This document shows, piece after piece, positions 1 through 9,100 of a DNA stretch of 64,000 nucleotides. Position numbers and translations under genes: made by a program. The notes beneath the pieces are model-generated. The model was given only the letters and a program-made list of their open reading frames with translations, searched no databases and was not told where the DNA came from. Origin of the DNA: Schizochytrium sp. TIO01 (Eukaryota > Sar > Bigyra > Thraustochytrida > Thraustochytriidae). The stretch's first letter is position 1. Each line of letters begins with the position of its first letter. The stretch covers positions 2,341,048 through 2,405,047 of the forward strand of contig SMSO01000031.1 in NCBI GenBank assembly GCA_004764695.1, in the 5' to 3' direction.

Positions 1-55
1 GATCGATGAGGTTGCCAAAGCTTGAATGTATGTATATACTACATGTATGAACGAA

Positions 56-56
<1 letters not shown>

Positions 57-96
<40 letters not shown>
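57..96. repeat. (GTCT)10 tetranucleotide array
   Basis: An uninterrupted GTCT tandem array of about ten copies. Confidence 0.97.
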
Positions 97-570
97 TGTG
101 CAGCTGTAACTATCTATTTAAACTGGCCACCTCCAGAATAAACCATCGAAGGAATCGAGTTGACAAAGAAATGGCCAAAGCCAAGAAATAAGTCATGGAA
201 CACGAGGATAAAGGAGCGAGCGAAGGAGGAGGCGATGCATGCCTAAGGCGTACGCAGAAATGCCGTGCTGCATGGACTTAGGATGCGACTGTAATCTTTA
301 TCTTCTAAGAATCAGCGCTGCTGCTTGTTTGCTCAGGACTAAGAAGACCGTAGAGGCGGGAAAAAGAAAGAGCCTATCGCGAGCGAGAAAGGCCTTTCCT
401 TCCTTCCTTCCTTTCCTCTCCTTGCCCAAGCTGGTCGTTGGGGCAGGGACACGGACTCAGTCTGGCTCGCTCCATCTCTCTCGCGCTGAGTGCGGAGCTG
501 TGCCCATTGCGATCGCCGTCGTCGTTGGCCTTGGCTGGTTGGGAGGGAGGGAGTGATAGGGTAGAGAATC

Positions 571-573
<3 letters not shown>

Positions 574-603
<30 letters not shown>

Positions 604-761
604 AGGGATCACGAAAGTAATCCATAATGTTTAGCTTACAATTTTAATTAGCTGATCAATTTTCGAATTAATTTCGCTCAGAGACAGACGTGGAAATGGG
701 AAAGAAAGAAAGAAAGAAAGCAAGAAAGATATATATGAATATATATATATATAGAGAGAGA
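574..761. repeat. (GAAA)n, (AT)n and (AG)n arrays
   Basis: GAAA arrays lie at 574-604 and 701-728. The second is followed by an AT run (about 729-752) and an AG run (to about 761). Confidence 0.95.
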
Positions 762-905
762 TGAAGTCGTCGAAGAAGAAGGACCTCGCTTGAAAAGAGG
801 CCTCAGAAGACACGCCGCGGAGAGCGGACTTCGGAGAGCGGGACCTCAGAGGCCTCGATACGCGAGGCGAGGGGCGATATAGCGATGATACACAGGCACG
901 CGAGG

Positions 906-1147
906 CAGCGAGCGAGCGAGCCAGCCAGCCAGCCAGCCAGCCAGCAGCGAGGCCAACGAAGCAGGCACGCGAGAGGAGGAGAGCCGCTACTTCTCTCCCT
1001 CTCTCTTGTTTGGAGAAGAAACCGAATGAAGGAGAGATTTGTTTTTAATTTCGAGCGGAGAAAACTTTGAATGAAAGAAAGAAAGTTTGAAAGTTTGAAA
1101 GTTTGAAGTTTGAAAGTTTGAAAGTTTCTTTTTCTCTCTCTCTCTCT
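906..1147. repeat. cluster of (GCGA)n, (CCAG)n, (GAAAGTTT)n and (CT)n
   Basis: GCGA and CCAG runs at 906-945; a GAAAGTTT octamer array with one shortened unit at 1081-1127; a CT run at about 1130-1147. Confidence 0.93.
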
Positions 1148-1251
1148 GTCGCCGACTGTTTAGAGGATCGGCGAAGGGGTTATTACTTACTCTCCCTCTG
1201 CTTTCGCTCACGATGGAGAATGGAGGAACCGATCAATAGACAAGTCAAGTC

Positions 1252-1363
1252 GATGGACTGATAGACTGATGGATGGATAGACTGATGGATGGATGGATGG
1301 ATGGACAGATCGATAGACTGACAGATAAATAGACTGATAGATAGATGGACGGATAGATCGATA
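1252..1363. repeat. imperfect GATG/GATA/GACT array
   Basis: A 110-bp degenerate array of four-base units beginning GA (GATG, GATA, GACT, GACA), ending just before the GC-rich promoter region of the H1-like gene. Confidence 0.9.
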
Positions 1364-1803
1364 GCCAGCTGCCGAGATGAAAGGGGTTGAGAGGGCGCCC
1401 TCTGCCCCACAGCGGGCGGGCCGAGGGCCCTCTCAGTCTGGCTCTGGAGACGGGAACTGGCGGCTCGGCTGTGCGGCTTTTTTCCCTGCCCCTCACAAGC
1501 GCGCGCAGGAAAGCACTCGCCGCCCCTCTCCGTGCTCTGGGCGCTCTCTCCCCGCAGCTCCCACAGCGGCGCCCCTCTCGCGCTCTGTAGATTTTTGCGG
1601 ATATCTGGGCAGACCAGGGCGGCGGTTTACAGATACGAGCGCAGCGAGCGGCAGGTGAAACTTGTATGAAGGGCTCCGGAGCAGCAAAACTACCGCAAGT
1701 ACTCGATTCCTGACCCCCGTGAGGAGCGTAGATGCGGGAGGTAAGGAGGGAAAAAGCGGCGAGCGCAAGGAAAGGGAGGCAGAGAGTGAGAGTGCGGCCC
1801 TAA

Positions 1804-1810
1804 TTATAAG
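1804..1810 (+). promoter_or_regulatory. TATA-like box upstream of H1-like gene
   Basis: TTATAAG stands in otherwise GC-rich DNA 164 bp before the chosen start codon. It is placed suitably for a TATA box with a 5' UTR of about 130 nt. No other promoter element was recognised, so this is an inference from position and sequence. Confidence 0.3.
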
Positions 1811-1973
1811 CAGGCGAGCACAGCGGCGGCAGCAGTTCCCGCCAAAGGAGAGCAAAACCGCAACTCGGCAATCTCCGTCAAGTCCAAGACACCAAGGTCT
1901 CCGCAAGCCTTCAACCGAGGTTTAGCAAAGCAAAGCAAGGCAAAGCCGCTTTTACGTGCATCTCTTTGAGAAA

Positions 1974-2345
1974 ATGAGCTCCGCCGCCGTCGCCATGCCT
2001 GTCCAGGACCGCGTCCTCCGTAAGCGCCCCGCCCCCGAGGCCAAGCCCGTGGAGGCCGTTGTTGAGCCCAAGAAGGCTCGCAAGCCTCGCGCAAAGGCTG
2101 CACCCAAGAAGGCCGTCACCCCCAAGGAGAAGGCTGCCCCCAAGCCCAAGAAGGAGAAGGCTGCCCCCAAGCCCAAGAAGGAGAAGGCCGCTCCTAAGCC
2201 CAAGAAGGAGAAGGCACCCCCTAAGCCCAAGGCTGAGCGCAAGAAGGCCGCCCCCAAGACCAAGAAGGCCGCCGCCGCTACTGAGCCGACTGAGGAGAAG
2301 CCCGTCGAATCTGAGGTCTCTGAGACCAAGGAGGAGTCTGCCTAA
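1974..2345 (+). CDS. lysine/alanine/proline-rich histone H1-like basic protein
   Basis: A 123-residue, very basic protein without the winged-helix globular domain of classical H1; it resembles an H1 C-terminal tail. The first 25 residues (MSSAAVAMPV...) are less charged. Then come KPRAKAAPKK-type motifs and four near-perfect nine-residue repeats of the form KEKAAPKPK (about residues 51-86), and an acidic C-terminus rich in Glu and Ser. The start is the ATG at 1974, preceded by AAA (A at -3); the open frame extends six codons further up but has no ATG there. Codons are strongly GC-ending, as expected of a highly expressed gene. The likely role is chromatin binding through electrostatic contact with DNA. 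Linker-histone-like function is inferred from composition; another lysine-rich nuclear or ribosomal accessory protein is possible. Confidence 0.75.
   Translation: MSSAAVAMPVQDRVLRKRPAPEAKPVEAVVEPKKARKPRAKAAPKKAVTPKEKAAPKPKKEKAAPKPKKEKAAPKPKKEKAPPKPKAERKKAAPKTKKAAAATEPTEEKPVESEVSETKEESA
2124..2231 (+). repeat. four 27-bp coding repeats in the H1-like gene
   Basis: Four 27-bp units, each starting AAGGAGAAGG and encoding K-E-K-A-A/P-P-K-P-K. Copies 1 and 2 are identical; copies 3 and 4 differ mainly at synonymous positions, which indicates selection on the peptide after duplication. Confidence 0.9.
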
Positions 2346-2349
2346 GCTC

Positions 2350-2370
2350 GTTGTTGCACGCTCGCACAAC
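2350..2370 (+). other. stem-loop just after the H1-like stop codon
   Basis: GTTGTTGC, a six-base loop and GCACAAC form a seven-bp stem with one bulged T, starting five bases after the TAA. Replication-dependent histone mRNAs of some lineages end in a stem-loop, but this one does not match the animal consensus. The pairing is seen in the sequence; a function is speculative. Confidence 0.3.
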
Positions 2371-3375
2371 TCGACGTTCTCTTTACATTTTCTCTTATAG
2401 CGCATGCGCGAACCTGCGTAAGACCTACGCAAATGGTTCACAGCACCGGCAGCAAGCAAACCTTGGCAACGCATACCCCGATATATATGACGACGGAAGA
2501 AGATGAGGCGAGGACTATGCAGTAGACGGCTGCTGAATCTCGCCAATGATATGATTGTAAGCAATTGATGTTATTTGTGTAACCCACGACCTTACTTCCT
2601 TGAGTTTAGTACTTCTTGTCATAGACTACACCACATGTAGAATCCGGACTACTGCTTGGCTTCCCTGCACTTGCGTTACCCCGCTCTCAAGTTTTCTTTC
2701 ATGTGTTAGGAAAAGATAAAGTTCTTGCTGCAGGGTTCACTTACCTCTCATGTACTTCTCTTGCAACTCCTCACTTTTGCCTTTTCTATTTGAAACATGA
2801 ATATGCACATGTCTTAGTTGCTACTATGTATCTGGAAACTAAGCAAGTAAGTGCAATTCAGTCCGATGCATCAAACATGAAACGTGCGACTTCGTTTGTC
2901 TCCATGGCACTTTTCCAGCTGATGTAGGAGGGATGCGGATACTAACTCACTCTTTTGGTCGCCGTGCTTCATTTTAAACACAGATATGACCAAGAAGAAT
3001 TATGATCTTACCTTCTTTATTTTTTTATTTTTTTTTAAATTTAAAGTCGTCCGTACTAATTTTTGATGAAATGATGATTTTAAAGAACAGATTAAGAAGA
3101 TCAGTGACCATACATGAAAATGCGACAGAAAATTACTGTACTTAACTTTAAGATTAAGGGTGGTTATTGCACTGCTAATTATCATTGACATGACTCAGAC
3201 CTGCAGCTGCCTAAAGGGTGACACGAATGGATTCAGGGTCTCCTCCCATGCCACGCAGCAGATGGCGGACATGGTCAGAATGCTCCACGCAGGTACCAAA
3301 AACGAAAGAAACTGGGTGCAAAGAATCGTCTCTAGTGCTGCGAACTTGTGTGTGTGTGCAAGTTCTTCGTGATCA
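2371..3375. other. intergenic, convergent 3' regions
   Basis: Lies between the H1-like gene (+) and the 3' UTR of selenoprotein H (-). AT-rich around 3000-3200 with T runs. No gene recognised. Confidence 0.6.
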
Positions 3376-3460
3376 CACGCGGTATCAGCCCATGCCCGGG
3401 GCCAGCGCATCGTGCGCTGACAGTGAATGGCTTTCCCGAACATGGACGTCATCATGCTTG
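3376..3460 (-). promoter_or_regulatory. SECIS element (selenocysteine insertion, form 2)
   Basis: Read on the minus strand from 3460. CAAGC at 3460-3456 can pair with GCGTG at 3380-3376 (helix I, one A.G mismatch). The SECIS core is TGAC (3451-3448) opposite TGAT (3387-3384), giving the non-Watson-Crick U.U, G.A, A.G quartet plus a C.U pair. Directly above it a 13-bp helix pairs GTCCATGTTCGGG with CCCGGGCATGGGC, with three G.U pairs. The 5' side of the next loop begins AAA, the conserved unpaired adenines, and a seven-bp hairpin (CAGCGCA/TGCGCTG, loop CGA) caps it, as in form-2 SECIS elements. It lies about 320 nt downstream of the selenoprotein H stop, in the same sense. In eukaryotes this element recruits SBP2 and the Sec-specific elongation factor so that UGA is decoded as Sec. 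I built the fold by hand, without an energy calculation. Confidence 0.87.
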
Positions 3461-3779
3461 GCTGCTGCTGCGGTACGCTGCAAAGTGACAGAAAAGATGT
3501 CCAATACCTTTTTGTATCAGTGTGATAGATGATATAAACTCATCTCGATGGAGGATTTGGAGTGCTCCATGCTTCAACTACATTAGTCGTCCCTGCCTTA
3601 GTTTCACTTAAACACAACAGAAGACTGAAGTATCATTCCTCCTCTTTCTACGACTTCAACATTTTACTTATCGTGGAACAATATCAACACGGTGTTAAAA
3701 AGTGAATAGCAGGTGAGTAACATACAACCAGAAACTCTGCTTGAAGTGTATTTAGGCAAGGGAGCCGATATAGAAGGGA

Positions 3780-4514
3780 TTAAGCGGTTGCTTTGAGCTT
3801 TGTCTTGATCTCCTCAGCAACCTCGTCAAAATCGAGCTCACGGAGACGTTTAAAAGGACGTGGCATGCCTACGAGAGACAGCACAACGTCACCATTAACC
3901 TTGACTTCAAAGGTACCCTTACGCGGACGCGCTTCCTGTGGGTTATATAGAACCTTGGGCGCCTCGCCGCCCATCTCCCCCTTGAGCACATCCTCCAGTT
4001 TCTTGACGCTACGTTTAAATACGCCTCACGATTTACATGCCTCTATAGCAACCTCTCCATTCTCTGAGGCGCTCTCTTGCTCCGAATTCACCTCCTCAGG
4101 CTCAGACTTCTTCGCAGATTTCTTGGCCGCGGATGTGGATTTCTTCGTCGCAGCCGTAGACTTCTTAGCAGCAGCAGCTGTGGACTTCTTAGCAGCAGCT
4201 GTGGATTTTTTTGCCGCAGCCGAGGATTTCTTGGCATCAGCCGCAGATTTTTTGGTCACGGACTTCTTAGCATCTTCATCGTTCGCATCGTCCTTTGACT
4301 CGTCTTGCTGGATGCCAGGGATGGCACCTTTGGCTTTGTCCTTGCTCGAGGCCTTTTCCGCTTCAATAGCCTGCAGCTGTGCTTGCTCCTCCGCAGAGTC
4401 AGGCTTTGCAAGCTTCTCAGCGCGGTGGGGCTCCGAAAGGGTCTCACCAGGCCGCTTCCGAGCACGCGTGGAGCGCCGCAGCACGCGCGGCGCGTCCGAT
4501 TCCTTTTCGCTCAT
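3780..4514 (-). CDS. SELENOH: selenoprotein H with in-frame TGA (Sec163)
   Basis: A 244-residue protein if the TGA at 4028-4026 is read as selenocysteine. Residues 154-244 match SELENOH, a thioredoxin-fold (Rdx family) nuclear oxidoreductase: V-A-I-E-A-C-K-S-U has the CxxU redox motif (Cys160, Sec163) where animal proteins have C-T-S-U, followed by an amphipathic helix, then N-P-Q-E-A-R-P-R-K-G-T-F-E-V and a C-terminal helix (E-E-I-K-T-K-L). The frame stays open without a shift on both sides of the TGA and ends at TAA. Residues 1-150 are an unusual extension: a basic RRSTRARKR stretch (possible nuclear signal), an acidic part, then KKST/AAA repeats (about 95-137) like an H1 tail. Start: ATG at 4514. 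A SECIS lies downstream at 3460-3376. Family knowledge places SELENOH in the nucleus/nucleolus with redox and DNA-damage roles. A conventional gene finder would report a truncated lysine-rich protein. Confidence 0.92.
4026..4028 (-). other. recoded TGA selenocysteine codon
   Basis: TGA followed by GGC, the fourth codon of the CxxU motif (TGT AAA TCG TGA). The downstream frame (81 codons) is the conserved SELENOH domain, so termination here would remove both the redox residue and the fold. Confidence 0.9.
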
Positions 4515-6125
4515 TGCGATTAGGGATTTGTGGCTTTAATGTCCAAGCTTGTGATGAGTTCTACCACTCTTATAGTTTAGTATATGCAGATACTATCCCT
4601 AGAGTTGCGAGGAAGTTATGCGATGTCTGGCTTTTGTTGCCACGATAAAGAAGCACCTTTAACGTTTCACTTCTATGTGAACGCAACAAGTTTCGATACC
4701 CTTGCACTACTGGTGGAATTTCTGTCTTTGCAAGCCGAGATAAAAATAAACTCAGCTCCTGCGGAATGCGCAACCTGTATGTTTACAGATGACAAGGAAA
4801 CGTGAAACCTGTGAAAGACTGGTGAAGAGTGTCTACGACTTCCTAGGTAGTTACTACGCTAGGATGTACCTCAACTCAGTACGTTGTGTTTTGTTTCTTC
4901 AAAGGTGCGGATTGTTGTCGCACATGTGATGTGCGTGAAAGCTGCGTTGCAGATTTAAAGTGATGTTGGGTAAGGTAAAGTGGAGCAGCAAGACGAAGAG
5001 AATATGTTCCCTCTTACTAGCGCTGATTCTGATGGTTGGGGTTTATTAATTTCTAAAATATATAAAATGGCTGGTGCCCGACTGGGACCTGGCGCAGCTC
5101 GATATCACACTTGACCCTGCGCAACAAAAGGTTTAGCGAGCTCTACCTACCTATTTACTGTCGCTACAGGTTAATTCGATTTGAGGCGGGCGGTCTAGTG
5201 GAGATATCCTTCTGGCAGCCAATATTAATTTTGAAGATTATCCCAGAGATTGATTGGATGTTTCGTCAAAGAAAAGGGAACTCAAGCATCTGAAAAATTT
5301 AGAACTTTGCTTTGCATTGGAGCTGTGGTGTCAACAGCAGAGATACAGGGTAACTTGATCATTGACTGATCAATGCTATGGTCACTCAGAAAATCAGTGA
5401 GACGAGGCATGAAGCAGAGAATCTCATAGTCATGCCCTTAGATAATACCTAATGATTCGTGGTCAAATATGATCCCCAGGAGGGCTTGAGAATGGTTGGT
5501 TAGTTGCATACAAATATCTCTCTCTCCAATGCAGTAACCCAGATACCTCTTCTGAAATTGTATCTAATAGTCCTCTCAAAATGGGGAGAAGATGAATTCT
5601 TTCAGCCTAACGCCTCACAAATAAGCACTAATATGAAGCTATCGATTAGACGAAAGCCATTAGGAAGCTTCTTACTAATTTACAGAGAATTTGGTCTTTC
5701 AATTAGCACGCAATTACTCTCTTCAATATACGGCTTGGCAAAGCCTATTTTTGAAAAAGAAGAAATAGGCAAGAAGATACTCAAATTATATCGGAAATAG
5801 GGGATATTCGTATTTATTTTTTAATCTTGCGAAAGCACAGATGTTAAGAGTATTCGTCTTTAAATTCACAAAATAGGAGGAAGTAGGTAAAAAGAAAGAA
5901 AGAAAGATTAACAATGAGAAAGTTTCAATGCTGTAAAAATTGCTTTCTACGATTTGTGTTTATATGATGTGTGTAAAAAGAGTAGAGGTTCAAAGCAGCT
6001 GCCGGTCTAGTACACTACCAGAGCATTAGCTATGCTTTGGAGGGTTGTTTTTATCTCTGATAAAGTTGCCACTCGAGAGATAAGCAGCAATCGCTAAGTT
6101 TTCGCTAAACCAGTTTTGGGTAGGT
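4515..6125. other. intergenic between SELENOH and RPA1
   Basis: AT-rich. Holds the upstream region of selenoprotein H and the 3' flank of RPA1, both on the minus strand. Short open frames (up to 98 codons, around 5504-5800) have no recognisable domain. No gene called. Confidence 0.6.
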
Positions 6126-9100
6126 TTATGCACGGGACTTGTTCGGCACAAGAAGATCAAATGCACCAGTTCCGGTGGTCATCAGCTGACCAAGACACAA
6201 GCGACTGGATGCAGAAACAAGAGCATCAGTTTCACCCTCCATGGCGGCCTGCGTAAGAAAGTTTGTACTGGTCTCGAACGTCATGCGTACAAATGGCGAG
6301 GTTGCACTTTCCATACCTCCACGGTTTAAGGCACGGTAGCCACCCTCGTAAGTCATGTAATCTGCAACGAGACCCAAGTGCCTCTCATCGACACCAATAC
6401 CGTAGACGCCGAAGACACCCTTTACCTCACGCATAATAGCACCACGAGCAGCCTCTACACCATAAGTATGCAGCCATTGGCCAACGTCGTTCGACTGGAT
6501 ACGGTTGACGTCAATCTTGTCTGCCAAGGACCACGCTTCAGGGAAGTTGCATCCATCCGTTTGGATCTTAATACCCTTGTCCTCGCCCTTGCCTTCAACC
6601 ACGTAAGATGCTTGGATACCAGGGCGAGCACGGATCACAGATGCGCGGGAGACCTCTTCTGCAATACCGACAAGAAGAATCTTCTTGCTTGAGGCCCTGA
6701 AGCGGAGCTTGAGCTGCAGACGGGCCGGGCGCTTGCCGGATTTGCTCTCCGGAGAATACTCGGCACCCACGAAGAACTCCACGCGGTTAGCGCGGTCTGA
6801 CGAATTAAGAGGGATGAAGCGGTTAGAGTTTGCTGAAGATGAGCGAGACTTACTAATGGTCACACGCTTCGCAGGCTTCTCGCCTTGAATTGAGCCTTCC
6901 GAGTCGGACTCGCTGCCAAGCCCAGAGGTTTCAGTGGTGCGGCCTCCATGAGGAGCAGAGCTTCCAGACACAACAGAGTTATCAGAGTCGTTGTCGCTGC
7001 CAGATCCCTCTTCTTCGGAGTCATCATCGTAGCCATCCACCTCCTTCTTACGACCAAGTCGTAGGGTATCATTCTCACCACGCTCTCCGGCGCCATCAGC
7101 TTCAGCTTCTTCCTCCTTCTCGTCAGCTTCGTCGTCATCATCGCTACTGTCGTCATTCGAACGAATGCGGACCGGTCCCTTCTTCTCTTCAGTCTCCTTG
7201 TCGTCATCTTCAAGTTCAGCTTCGCCATCGTCGTCTTCAGCAGTCTGAGCGCGTCCTCCGCCGATCTTCTTGCCCTTGGTGCCTTCTTCGACAGCCTTCT
7301 TAGCCTTGCTCACAGTTGCCGCAACGCGACGCATCTCTCTGCTCACAGCGGTGGTAAGCTTGGGTGCAAACTCGACACCAAACATTCTTGCAATTGTTTC
7401 CATGTCAAGACCAAATTCCTCGGCAATTCCGCCCATGGGTTGCAAGCGCATGGTCAGAGTGTACTCTCTGAACCATTCTCCAGAACCCTTTTCGGAGCGG
7501 GACAACTCAGCTGCCTCACTTCCATAAGCAAAGAGACCAGTGTTACCGGACCTTCTGCAGAGAGATTCGCGCACTTCGATACCGCCCTTGGAGCGCAGGA
7601 GCTCGGACAATTTCACACGGTAGAGACTGGCCTTAATGGCCTCTGCTTCAGACTTGGTAGCAGAGTCTTGCATGGGCATGGTCATGGAAGGGGTTTTGAT
7701 GTTCTGAGAAGCTGTCATCAGCAACTCACGCAAACGAGGGATACCAAGTGTCACATTGCCAGCACCGTGGCCAGCAAGATGGAATGTGTTGAGAGTCATC
7801 TGTGTACTGGGCTCTCCAATACTTGTGGCGGCAATCACACCGACGTTTTCACCAGGGGCACACAAGGATCGAAGGTACTTGGTATACACAAGGTTGCGAA
7901 GCTGTTCAGCATCCTGTGCGGTTTGAAGCAACTTGCCAGGGTTCTTCGCGAGGAATTTGTCGACCTTCTCTTGCAGGCGCTCCGAGATTGAACCGAGGTA
8001 CATGTCAGGAGACAGCTGAGACATTACGGGGTCTGGCATACGGCCAAACACCATTTGGGTTCGCTCTGTGGTGAGCGGAATCCGCAAGACTTTGCCATCG
8101 CTGGCAAAGCGAACATCAACACAATTCAACTTCTTGTGCGTCTTAACGATCATACCACGGCAAAGACCTGGCTGGTACGCTGATTCGTCCAATTCAACTT
8201 CGCCAAAGGTTGCATGCTTGGGGCGACGCGCGAGCACCTCACCGTTGGCAAAGAGGGGAATCTGGTCGCCACCTGCACGTGCGGACTTATCGAGTGTGCG
8301 CTGTACACGGGTGTTCCATGCCTGGGCTTCGTTAAAGTCAATTCCTTTATCTTTACCAGAAGGAGCATTGAGGTTCAACTCGCTCGTACCAGCACCCATG
8401 CGGAGGCGCTTCAGAAGTGCCTTGGCGTTAGAGTGAATGAAGCCAAGGGTGAAGTCGTCACCATGCAGGAAACTTGTGTTAATAGCATCAAGGCCATCGC
8501 CACCATATGTGAACTGGATAACACCACCGTCGTCCTGACGCACAGTCCGGTCATAACTCACGCTGAGGTTTTCCAAGTGCTTTACAAGACAACGCTGCAG
8601 ATAACCAGAACGAGCAGTCTTCACAGCAGTATCAATCAAACCTTCACGACCGGCCATGCAGTGAAAGTAGTACTCTTGGGGGCGGACACCAGTTAAGAAA
8701 CGATCACTAACGTATCCACCGGCACGGGGGGTGGGGTCGAAGGCAGAGAAACAAGGAAGAGATTTTCCCGCAATTGTGCGCGGCACACGGCGACCTTCAA
8801 GGGCCTGCTGGCCCAAAGCACACGAAACTTGCGAGTGGTTAACCAATGAACCCTTAGCACCGGTAAAGACCATCAAGGAGAAACAGTTAGCCGGGAAAGG
8901 CTTACGCTGACCCTGCGGCAGACATGCCTTGATAATCTCTGAGGTAATCTCGCTTGTGACACCCTGCATAGCAGAATCCAAGAGAGCTTCGTCGTCAGGG
9001 CTGTTTGCCTCGGAGCGAAGGCGGTTCTCGAGAGCAAGTGCAACCTGCTCGTTAGAAATACCCTTGCGTTCATCTTCATCAAGACCAGCAAATTCAGCCG

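Larger units (their letters stand above)
1..1973. other. gene-free left flank and GC-rich promoter region
   Basis: I see no convincing gene here. The first 1.4 kb is a series of short tandem arrays (listed separately). About 1390-1970 is GC-rich and leads into the H1-like gene, so it probably contains that gene's promoter and 5' UTR. Open frames on both strands at 1377-1906 overlap one another and show no recognisable domain; I take them as by-products of GC-rich DNA. Confidence 0.6.

Noticed and set aside
1377-1906. open frames on both strands upstream of the H1-like gene
   Set aside because: GC-rich DNA with overlapping frames on both strands and no domain; more likely promoter and 5' UTR.
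3541-3640. another ATGA-containing stretch considered as the SECIS (near 3632)
   Set aside because: No opposing TGAT with a helix of suitable length; the element at 3460-3376 meets all the requirements.
3793-4539. 248-codon plus-strand frame opposite selenoprotein H
   Set aside because: Its Phe/Leu/Ala-rich repeats are the complement of the KKST repeats; the real conservation (CxxU, Rdx-like domain) and the SECIS are on the minus strand.
6378-8696. many plus-strand frames opposite RPA1 exon 2
   Set aside because: They follow the antisense of conserved RPA1 codons; none has its own domain.
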